From JBARRO01 sp049644265 (GTDB lineage Bacteria > Bacteroidota > Ignavibacteria > UBA10030), in the NCBI GenBank assembly GCA_049644265.1, contig JBARRO010000193.1, positions 1 to 14,061 on the forward strand: DNA of 14,061 nt, read 5' to 3'. Under the pieces are notes generated by a model. That model searched no databases, was not told where the DNA came from, and worked only from the letters and a program-made list of their open reading frames with translations. This document shows, piece after piece, positions 1 to 5,136 of the stretch. The translations under genes and the position numbers were made by a program. Position 1 is the stretch's first letter. The number at the start of each line of letters is the position of its first letter.

Positions 1-205
1 CGTACCGGTACTTCCCAAAATCCATAATCTTACAGACGGGAGGATCCGCGTTGGGGACTATTTCGATCAGGTCGAGCGAACGTTCGCCCGCAAGCCGCAC
101 AGCTTCTTTCGTCAGCATGATTCCCAGCTGCTCGCCGTCATCGGTGATGACGCGGACTCTGGGGGCTTTGATCTCGGAGTTGACACGCGCTCGATCTTGT
201 TTAAT
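1..205 (-). CDS. infC: Translation initiation factor IF-3, N-terminal part (runs off the window)
   Basis: IF-3 binds the 30S subunit, keeps it apart from 50S and checks initiator tRNA and start codon. The 68 codons visible on the minus strand encode the conserved N-terminal domain: RVNSEIKAPRVRVI, then GEQLGI, SLDLIEIVPNADPPVCKIMD and FGKYRY, which match the family closely. No ATG lies near the expected start. The best start is ATT at 205-203, giving (M)KQDRARVNSEI, with a purine-rich GAGGAG seven bases upstream. An in-frame TTG at 220-218 exists but would place the Shine-Dalgarno sequence inside the gene. The start shares one base with the thrS stop (ATTAA), so translation is probably coupled. 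In E. coli infC also follows thrS and starts with AUU, which lets IF-3 repress its own synthesis; the same control is inferred here. The C-terminal domain lies outside the window. Confidence 0.93.
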   Translation of the reverse strand, partial: MKQDRARVNSEIKAPRVRVITDDGEQLGIMLTKEAVRLAGERSLDLIEIVPNADPPVCKIMDFGKYRY

Positions 206-2156
206 GGGCTCTCTCCTCAACAGTGAGTGATTTGTTCCTGATTGCCTCAAGAACTCTGGTTTTGAACTCTTCGACCCGGGAACTTCCCTGGTCTCCTTTT
301 TTGTGCTGACGCACCGCTACCGTTCCCGCGGAACGCTCCTTCTCTCCCACCACAAGCATGAACGGAACTTTCCTTGTTTCGCAGTCGCGGATCTTGTAGC
401 CGATCTTCTCGTTGCGGTCGTCGAGCTCGACACGAATGCCCGAGGCCTTGAGCTGATCGCTGACCTGCTTCGCGTATTCCAGAAATGCGTCGGTAATGGG
501 AAGAACGGCGACTTGAACCGGGGCGAGCCAGAGCGGGAATTCGCCGGCAAAATGCTCGATGAGCACTCCCATGAACCGTTCCATCGACCCAAACGGCGCC
601 CGGTGAATCACGACCGGACGGTGCTTGAGACCATCACTGCCGACGTACTCCAGATCGAAGCGTTGAGGCATGACATAATCGACCTGCACAGTGCCAAGCT
701 GCCATGTACGACCGAGAGCATCCCGCACCATGAAGTCGATCTTGGGGCCATAAAATGCAGCCTCTCCCATGCCAATATAATAATTTAACTTCATTATGTC
801 AGCAGCTTCTTTGATGTCCTTTTCCGCATGGATCCAGTCGAGATCCTCTCCCGCGTATTTCTCCTTGTTTTTCGGGTCCCGGAAGGAAAGCCGAGTACGG
901 AAATCGTGGAATCCGAGGGTGTTGAACACGAGCTGGATGAGTTCGATGACGCCGCAAAGCTCATCCTTGAGCTGGTCCTGACGGACAAACATATGCGAGT
1001 CGTCGACCGTGAACGAACGGACCCGGATCAGGCCGTTCAGCTCGCCCGACTGCTCGTACCGATAGACTGTTCCGAACTCGGCCAGCCGGATCGGGAGGTC
1101 GCGGTAACTGCGCGGCTTCGCTGCGTAGATCTGAAAATGGTGCGGGCAGTTCATCGGCTTGAGGAGGTATTCCTCATCTTCAACCTTGATGGGAGAGAAC
1201 TGACTGTCCTTATAGTACGGATAGTGCCCGCTTGTTTTGTACAGGTTGATGTTCCCGATGTGCGGAGTCACCACAGCCTGGTATCCGCGATTTCGCTGCT
1301 CCTCGCGGAGGAACGACTCGAGTGTCTCACGAATGATGGTGCCTTTCGGCAACCACAGCGGCAAACCGCCGCCGACTTTTGGAGTAAGCAGGAAAAGCTC
1401 AAGCTCCTGCCCAAGCTTCCGGTGATCCCGACGTTTCGCTTCTTCGAGCCGGAACAAATAGTCGTCGAGTTCCTTCCTGGTGGGGAAGGTCACTCCGTAG
1501 ACGCGCTGGAGCATTTTGTTCTTTTCGCTCCCGCGCCAGTATGCCCCGGCGATGCTCAGCAGTTTGATCGCTTTGATTCTGCCTGTTGCGGGAATGTGCG
1601 GTCCATAGCAGAGGTCCGTGAAATTTCCGGAATGGTAGAAGGTGATGACCTTACCCTTGAGATCTTCGAGCAGCTCGAGCTTGTACTGGTCTCCCTTCTT
1701 CTTGAAGTACGAAACAGCGTCTTCCCATTTCTTTTCTTCGCGAACGTACTTTGAATCCTTCTCCGCCAGCTCGTACATCTTCTGTTCGATCTTCGCAAGG
1801 TCCTCGGCTGTGAGCGTGTGCTCGCCGAGGTCCATGTCGTAGTAGTAGCCCGTTTCCACGGGAGGACCGATGCCGAACTTTGTTCCGGGATACAGCGCCT
1901 CGACCGCTTCAGCCATGAGGTGAGCAGAGCTGTGCCAGTAGGCGTACTTGCCGCCGTCATCGGCCCATTTGAGAATCTTGAGGGACGCATCCTCGTTGAT
2001 TGGCCTGGCCAGATCCCACACTTCGCCGTTCACTTCGACGGCAAGAGCTTCCCTCGCGAGTCCCTTGCTGATGGTCTCGGCAATTTGGAGGCCGGTGGTT
2101 CCTGCGGAAAATTCTTTCCGACTACCGTCAGGATATGTGATTGTTATGTTTGCCAT
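201..2156 (-). CDS. thrS: Threonyl-tRNA synthetase
   Basis: Cytoplasmic class II aminoacyl-tRNA synthetase that charges tRNA-Thr. The protein is 651 aa, the usual full length (E. coli 642). Domains in order: TGS (about 1-63); editing/SAD domain with HSSAH (H75, H79) and CYGPH (C183, H187), the metal-binding set for Ser-tRNA-Thr hydrolysis; class II catalytic core (about 250-540); and the HGTP anticodon-binding domain (about 545-645). The catalytic zinc ligands are all present: C337 in MNCPHH, H388 in DDSHMF and H518 in VVIHRAPFGS. Motif 2 (VYRYEQSGELNGLIRVR) and motif 3 (HRAPFGSMERF) are intact. The start is ATG at 2156. No clear Shine-Dalgarno precedes it, because a hairpin and T-run occupy the bases just upstream. 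The stop overlaps the infC ATT start, so this is the first visible gene of a thrS-infC operon, as in many bacteria. Confidence 0.98.
   Translation of the reverse strand: MANITITYPDGSRKEFSAGTTGLQIAETISKGLAREALAVEVNGEVWDLARPINEDASLKILKWADDGGKYAYWHSSAHLMAEAVEALYPGTKFGIGPPVETGYYYDMDLGEHTLTAEDLAKIEQKMYELAEKDSKYVREEKKWEDAVSYFKKKGDQYKLELLEDLKGKVITFYHSGNFTDLCYGPHIPATGRIKAIKLLSIAGAYWRGSEKNKMLQRVYGVTFPTRKELDDYLFRLEEAKRRDHRKLGQELELFLLTPKVGGGLPLWLPKGTIIRETLESFLREEQRNRGYQAVVTPHIGNINLYKTSGHYPYYKDSQFSPIKVEDEEYLLKPMNCPHHFQIYAAKPRSYRDLPIRLAEFGTVYRYEQSGELNGLIRVRSFTVDDSHMFVRQDQLKDELCGVIELIQLVFNTLGFHDFRTRLSFRDPKNKEKYAGEDLDWIHAEKDIKEAADIMKLNYYIGMGEAAFYGPKIDFMVRDALGRTWQLGTVQVDYVMPQRFDLEYVGSDGLKHRPVVIHRAPFGSMERFMGVLIEHFAGEFPLWLAPVQVAVLPITDAFLEYAKQVSDQLKASGIRVELDDRNEKIGYKIRDCETRKVPFMLVVGEKERSAGTVAVRQHKKGDQGSSRVEEFKTRVLEAIRNKSLTVEERAH
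213..218 (-). promoter_or_regulatory. Ribosome-binding site deciding the infC ATT start
   Basis: GAGGAG on the minus strand, seven bases before the ATT codon at 205-203 and inside the last codons of thrS. The spacing is normal for Shine-Dalgarno initiation. It favours ATT over the in-frame TTG at 220-218, which directly abuts this motif. Confidence 0.7.
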
Positions 2157-2164
2157 CGATGACG

Positions 2165-2189
2165 AAAAAAAATCGGAGAAAAGCTCCGA
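2165..2189 (-). terminator. Intrinsic-terminator-like hairpin directly upstream of thrS
   Basis: Read on the minus strand, TCGGAG and CTCCGA form a 6-bp stem with a 5-nt loop, followed by eight T residues. The T-run ends eight bases before the thrS ATG. It may end transcription arriving from the GIY-YIG side, or act as an attenuator in the thrS leader if the thrS promoter lies upstream of it. No T-box or threonine-rich leader peptide was seen. The stem is short, so strength is uncertain. Confidence 0.55.
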
Positions 2190-2198
2190 CTAATTTGG

Positions 2199-2295
2199 TT
2201 GCTCCGACATGGTTCGCCCCTTCACCAGGCTCAGGACAAGCTTCGCTCACCATGATCTAAAAAATCCTCCATCCTGAGCGGAGGCGAAGGATGGA
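2199..2295. repeat. 97-bp palindrome-bearing repeat, copy 1
   Basis: The stretch from 2207 to 2295 (89 bases) is identical to 2318-2406, exactly 111 bases downstream; flanking bases differ at two positions. Each copy has two nested imperfect palindromes. The first has outer arms ATGGTTCGC and GCTCACCAT. The second has 8-bp arms TCCATCCT and AGGATGGA. A shortened third copy lies at 2748-2778. Confidence 0.9.
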
Positions 2296-2309
2296 TAGAG
2301 CTTATGTGA

Positions 2310-2406
2310 TTGCTCGAACATGGTTCGCCCCTTCACCAGGCTCAGGACAAGCTTCGCTCACCATGATCTAAAAAATCCTCCATCCTGAGCGGAGGCGAAG
2401 GATGGA
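2310..2406. repeat. 97-bp palindrome-bearing repeat, copy 2
   Basis: Same orientation as copy 1, separated from it by 14 bases. It ends nine bases beyond the stop codon of the GIY-YIG gene, so the gene and the repeat nearly touch. The absence of differences over 89 bases suggests recent duplication or gene conversion. Confidence 0.9.
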
Positions 2407-2414
2407 ACCGCCAG

Positions 2415-2726
2415 TCACGTTGTTCGATTCCGATAATTCGTTGCGTTTCGACATTCAGCCAATTTGTGAAGCAGCTCTCGATCGCCGAGGATCAAGGCCT
2501 CCTTCTTGGCTCTGGTCCATCCTTTGATCTGGCGCTCAACGTCGAATGCTTGGTCCATATCCGGAAAATCTTCAACCCAGACCAATTTCACCGGACGGCG
2601 GCTCGCGGTGTAGCCCTCACAAATACCTTGCTGATGTTCTGCAAGTCTTCGATCGATATCCGTTGTTGAACCTGTGTAGTAAGAACCGTCTACACACTTA
2701 AGAATGTACACCCACGCTTGGTCCAA
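2415..2726 (-). CDS. Small GIY-YIG nuclease-domain protein
   Basis: 103-aa single-domain protein of the GIY-YIG superfamily, close in length to the YhbQ/UPF0213-type stand-alone members. The GIY element is V6-Y7-I8 and the YIG element is Y17-T18-G19, ten residues apart. R26 in DRRLAEH fits the catalytic arginine, and E64 in the AFDVERQIKGW motif fits the metal-binding glutamate, so the active site looks intact. The start is TTG at 2726, chosen because GAGGGGGAA (2729-2737) lies just upstream and no ATG fits. Family members cut DNA in repair or mobility; the function of these small versions is largely unknown. The gene sits tightly between copies of a palindromic repeat (ends 9 bases downstream, begins 22 bases upstream), next to a duplicated tRNA. 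A role in spreading or maintaining those repeats is inference only. Confidence 0.9.
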   Translation of the reverse strand: MDQAWVYILKCVDGSYYTGSTTDIDRRLAEHQQGICEGYTASRRPVKLVWVEDFPDMDQAFDVERQIKGWTRAKKEALILGDRELLHKLAECRNATNYRNRTT

Positions 2727-2747
2727 TGTTCCCCCTCGATTTGCCCT

Positions 2748-2778
2748 GACATGGTTCGCCTGCGCTCACCATGGTCTA
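2748..2778. repeat. Internally deleted copy of the 97-bp repeat
   Basis: It keeps both palindromic ends of the first palindrome in the full copies: GACATGGTTCGCC and GCTCACCATGGTCTA. About 24 interior bases are lost, and the whole second half is missing. It lies 22 bases upstream of the GIY-YIG start codon in the same orientation as the full copies on the other side of the gene. Confidence 0.75.
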
Positions 2779-2844
2779 AGAAGGCGGGAAATGCCAGTTC
2801 TCCCCGCTTCTATGCACGCAAGCTCCTAAAGGCACAAACTCTAT

Positions 2845-2996
2845 AATCTTCAATCTTCAATCTACAATCTGCAATCTGAAATGCTTGTGGGCACTAAACA
2901 TGTAAGATTGTAGATGGAAGAATGTAGATTGGAAGAGAACCACTTTAAAAAAGGTTCTCTTCAAATCTTCAATCTACAATCTGCAATCTGAAATGC
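2845..2996. repeat. 7-nt-period arrays (TCAATCT family), direct and inverted
   Basis: AATCT recurs at exact 7-base steps from 2845 to 2877 and again from 2964 to 2989; consensus TCAATCT. Between them, 2904-2938 carries the reverse complement in the same 7-base step (TAGATTG). A 41-bp direct repeat (2852-2892 and 2964-3004) covers the arrays plus the sequence leading into the tRNA-like DNA. GAAGAGAACC (2932-2941) and GGTTCTCTTC (2953-2962) form a perfect 10-bp hairpin around an A/T-rich loop. No gene is visible in 2779-2998. Confidence 0.85.
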
Positions 2997-2999
2997 TTG

Positions 3000-3065
3000 T
3001 GGGCTCTATAGGACTCGAACCTATGACCTTCCCGTCCCGACGGGACGGGACGCTCTAACCAACTG
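3000..3065 (-). pseudogene. tRNA-Val remnant with a palindrome in place of its anticodon arm
   Basis: Bases 2998-3029 match the 3' part of the intact tRNA-Val (3158-3189), including T-arm, acceptor 3' strand and discriminator A. Bases 3051-3065 match its D-arm region (3207-3221). Between them, the 17-base anticodon arm of the intact gene is replaced by 21 bases (3030-3050) that form a 9-bp perfect palindrome, TCCCGTCCC and GGGACGGGA, around a 3-base loop. The 5' acceptor strand is absent. It cannot make a normal tRNA. Confidence 0.85.
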
Positions 3066-3080
3066 GCGTTCTTGTCTTGA

Positions 3081-3158
3081 TCAGCCCCTCAATAAATGCT
3101 GACCGGAACTCTGGCTTCTTGCGACGTAGACCCAGAACTGTTTCCCCCTCGGATCCAT
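3081..3158 (-). pseudogene. Possible 5' remnant of a GIY-YIG gene
   Basis: Starting two bases after the intact tRNA-Val, ATG opens a 25-codon frame reading MDPRGKQFWVYVARSQSSGQ and a few more residues before TGA at 3083-3081. QFWVYV..SQSSG resembles the N-terminal strand of GIY-YIG proteins, with V-Y-V as the GIY element. Shifting one base after GQH gives H-Y-x-G, close to the YIG element, though with a stop codon. The sequence then runs into the tRNA-Val remnant. CGAGGGGGAA occurs both here and in the leader of the intact GIY-YIG gene. The similarity is short, so chance cannot be excluded. Confidence 0.45.
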
Positions 3159-3159
3159 G

Positions 3160-3233
<74 letters not shown>

Positions 3234-3244
3234 GTTAACATTGA

Positions 3245-3314
3245 AAATGGGAGATGGGAAATGGATAATTGGGCCAAATACGTAATTAACCAAGAACCAA
3301 TTAACCAATGTCCA
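3245..3314. repeat. 7-nt-period arrays (AAATGGG and AACCAAT-like families)
   Basis: From 3245 the DNA reads AAATGGG, AGATGGG, AAATGGA, TAATTGG in exact 7-base steps. From about 3286 a second set with core AACCA repeats at 7-base steps with one 8-base slip. The words are unrelated to those of the neighbouring array, but the period is the same. Nothing else is recognisable in the 163 bases between the tRNA and the aldo/keto reductase stop. Confidence 0.7.
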
Positions 3315-3396
3315 ACGAGCTGAACTGACGCCGGATGAAAATAATACGCAAAAATTGCAGGATAAACAAGAAATTTGGGCAGAATGAGAGCGGATG

Positions 3397-4365
3397 CTAG
3401 TTGTAGAAGTTCCTTTCCCATTTATGCATTCGCAGTTCCGCAAGAAGATTCGGGCTCAGTTTTCTTCCGTCAGAAACTGAGCAATTGCTTTCGACATTCT
3501 TTGGTGAGCGCATTCCAGGAATGACCGTGGAAACCGCGGGATGCTGCAAACAGAATCGTAACGCGAGTTCTGGGAGTGTCCTCGCCTCCGTCCCCAGAAG
3601 CTTCTTGAGTTTTTCGACATGCTCCGCTAGTTGCTGTCTGCGTTCGCCGCGGAAGTAATCGTTTCGAAAATCGCCTGTCGGAAACTTGGTTTGCGGAGTC
3701 ACACTGCCTGTCAATCCCCCCTCATCGAACGGCACGCGGACGAGGATACCAATGTTCTTCGCAGCACAGGTTGGGAAGAGCTTATCTTCCGGCGCCTGGT
3801 GGAAAATATTGTGGATGACCTGGAACGTGTCGATTTTTCCTGTCTCCGCCGCCTTGAGTGCGTTTTCCGGCTGGTAGTCATTGATGGAAATCCCCATGAA
3901 CCGAATCTTCCCTTCCTCCTTCAGCTTCTCGACGGCATCGGACCATTCAACGTCGGTAGCCCAGTCGTCCAGCCAGACGTGGAACTGCTCCAGGTCGATG
4001 ACATCGACGTTGAGATGCCGGAGGCTTCGTTCCGTGCATTCTCGTATGTATTTCGCGGGAAACACGTCGCGGAGCTTGCTGCCCGGCACTGCCGGCCATA
4101 TTCTGTTCTTCGGCGGGATTTTGGTGGCGACATGGATCTGCTCCTTTCGCTGCTTCAGGAGCTTTCCCACCAGGCTTTCGCTGTGCCCTTCGCCGTAGGC
4201 AAGTGCGGTGTCGATAAAATTCAAGCCGAGGTCGACCGCTTTGTTCAGCGCGTTCAGGGAGACGCTGTCTTCCGCGCCTTGCCACATCTCTTTGCCGATA
4301 CCCCATGCGCCGTATCCGATTTCGGAAATCTTCAGTCCGGTCCGTCCAAGAGTTCGATAGTTCAT
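3397..4365 (-). CDS. Aldo/keto reductase family oxidoreductase
   Basis: 322-aa NAD(P)H-dependent oxidoreductase with a (beta/alpha)8 barrel, cytoplasmic (no signal peptide). It opens with MNYRTLGRTGLKISEIGYGAWG, the typical N-terminus of bacterial AKRs. The catalytic tetrad is complete: D52 and Y57 in FIDTALAYGEGHSE, K82 in HVATKI and H129 in LEQFHVW. The late STVIPGMRSPKNVESN segment is the cofactor phosphate-binding region. The natural substrate cannot be told from sequence. The start is ATG at 4365, because it overlaps the upstream stop as ATGA and matches the family N-terminus; an upstream in-frame ATG at 4404 would add 13 unrelated residues lying inside the previous gene. The two genes are probably translationally coupled. 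Confidence 0.95.
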   Translation of the reverse strand: MNYRTLGRTGLKISEIGYGAWGIGKEMWQGAEDSVSLNALNKAVDLGLNFIDTALAYGEGHSESLVGKLLKQRKEQIHVATKIPPKNRIWPAVPGSKLRDVFPAKYIRECTERSLRHLNVDVIDLEQFHVWLDDWATDVEWSDAVEKLKEEGKIRFMGISINDYQPENALKAAETGKIDTFQVIHNIFHQAPEDKLFPTCAAKNIGILVRVPFDEGGLTGSVTPQTKFPTGDFRNDYFRGERRQQLAEHVEKLKKLLGTEARTLPELALRFCLQHPAVSTVIPGMRSPKNVESNCSVSDGRKLSPNLLAELRMHKWERNFYN

Positions 4366-4607
4366 TTTTTCTGATCCGGGTTTGACGACGTGAATTTGTT
4401 CCAAAGGTCATCCAGGTCCTTCCGGGATTTCTTTGGAATGTACTTAGCGTGCAGTTCCTCCAACTTTCGCTGCGTAAGATAATCCAGATCCTCATCATCC
4501 TTGTCGCGCTTCATCATCATCTCAAACGCAAACAGCTCATCGCGCGACATTTTCCTGGCGTAGTCACGAAGGGAAAGCACCATGTTATGCTGCTCTACTC
4601 TGGTCAT
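4362..4607 (-). CDS. Small charged protein of unknown function
   Basis: 81 aa, not recognised. It is rich in charged residues, predicted mostly alpha-helical, with no signal peptide, membrane segment or cysteine pair. Visible segments are SLRDYARKMSRDELFAFEMM, the acidic stretch RDKDDEDLDYL, then QRKLEELHAKYIPKKSRKDL and a lysine-ending tail. ATG at 4607 has only a weak ribosome-binding site; ATG at codon 9 (4583) is an alternative. Its stop overlaps the aldo/keto reductase start by four bases (ATGA), which is good evidence that it is a real gene and part of the same transcript. Whether it works with the reductase is unknown. Confidence 0.7.
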   Translation of the reverse strand: MTRVEQHNMVLSLRDYARKMSRDELFAFEMMMKRDKDDEDLDYLTQRKLEELHAKYIPKKSRKDLDDLWNKFTSSNPDQKK

Positions 4608-4612
4608 ACAAC

Positions 4613-4639
4613 CACGAAGGACACTAAGGGCACGAAGAA
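4613..4639. repeat. Three 9-nt repeats (CACGAAGGA family)
   Basis: CACGAAGGA, CACTAAGGG and CACGAAGAA follow each other in exact 9-base steps, just upstream of the 81-aa gene. A related triplet (CGCAAAGTG, CGCAAGGGA, CGCAGAGAA) lies at 13365-13391 after the YceI gene. Both end in GAA or GAGAA and an A-run. Confidence 0.75.
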
Positions 4640-4962
4640 AAAATAGAAACTTAAGTGAAGATTTGGGAAAATTGGGGGAAAGTCAAGGAGGGGGGCTGGT
4701 TATTGGTGAGTGGGGGTGGCAGGTTGGCTGTGAACAGATGTCAGTTATCAGTTTCCTGCGAAAGTCGGAGGAACGGTGAGCGATGCTGAGCAGAACTATC
4801 GCTAACTCGAAACTAGGGTTAGCGGCATCGGGATATCAAAGAAAAAAATACATTGGTGAGCGAAGCTTGCCAGGTGATTCCTAACGGGATTGGCGGACAG
4901 GGGTCGAACCTTGTTCTGAGCCTCCTTATCGCCCAATGCCATTTCGATTCGCAGTCTGTTTC
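4640..4962. other. Non-coding stretch with a two-part hairpin and a degenerate palindromic-repeat fragment
   Basis: No convincing gene. The first half is G-rich low-complexity DNA. Bases 4781-4830 can fold: outer arms CGATGC (4781-4786) and GCATCG (4825-4830), inner arms CGCTAAC (4800-4806) and GTTAGCG (4818-4824). Bases 4854-4877 (TTGGTGAGCGAAGCTTGCC and following) resemble, in inverted orientation and with deletions, the first palindrome of the 97-bp repeat at 2199-2406. Confidence 0.5.
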
Positions 4963-5018
4963 CATCATTCCCTTATTCCGTCATTCCATCTGTCCGTCTG
5001 TCCAACTTCATTTTTCAT
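4963..5018. repeat. 8-nt-period array (CGTCATTC family)
   Basis: CATCATTC, CCTTATTC, CGTCATTC, CATCTGTC and CGTCTGTC follow each other in exact 8-base steps from 4963 to 5002, then the pattern decays into T-rich DNA. It lies upstream of the lipoprotein gene. A weaker relative is at 8711-8742. Confidence 0.7.
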
Positions 5019-5136
5019 TCTCATTTTTGAGATTCCCGACCCCCGTCACGTTCTCTCTCGTTTGTTTGTGCTATTTTTTATCGGTACTCTTATGACATGC
5101 TTCGTACAAACTTGATCTGATTGAAAGGGGATTCCC

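Noticed and set aside
828..1754. Long open frame on the plus strand, 308 codons
   Set aside because: It lies wholly antisense to thrS, has no family resemblance, and thrS on the other strand is certain.
2157..2200. T-box riboswitch for thrS
   Set aside because: No T-box motif, specifier loop or long leader is visible; only the short hairpin with a T-run can be supported.
2845..3004. Possible CRISPR array
   Set aside because: The units are 7 bases with no unique spacers, and no cas genes are present.
4896..4915. T-arm-like GGTTCGACCCCTGT on the minus strand, suggesting a tRNA end
   Set aside because: The stem does not pair fully and no D-arm, anticodon arm or acceptor partner can be found.
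5050..5100. Sigma-70-like promoter upstream of the lipoprotein gene (TTGTTT with TACTCT)
   Set aside because: Only about half the -10 bases match, and T-rich DNA there gives many equally weak alternatives.
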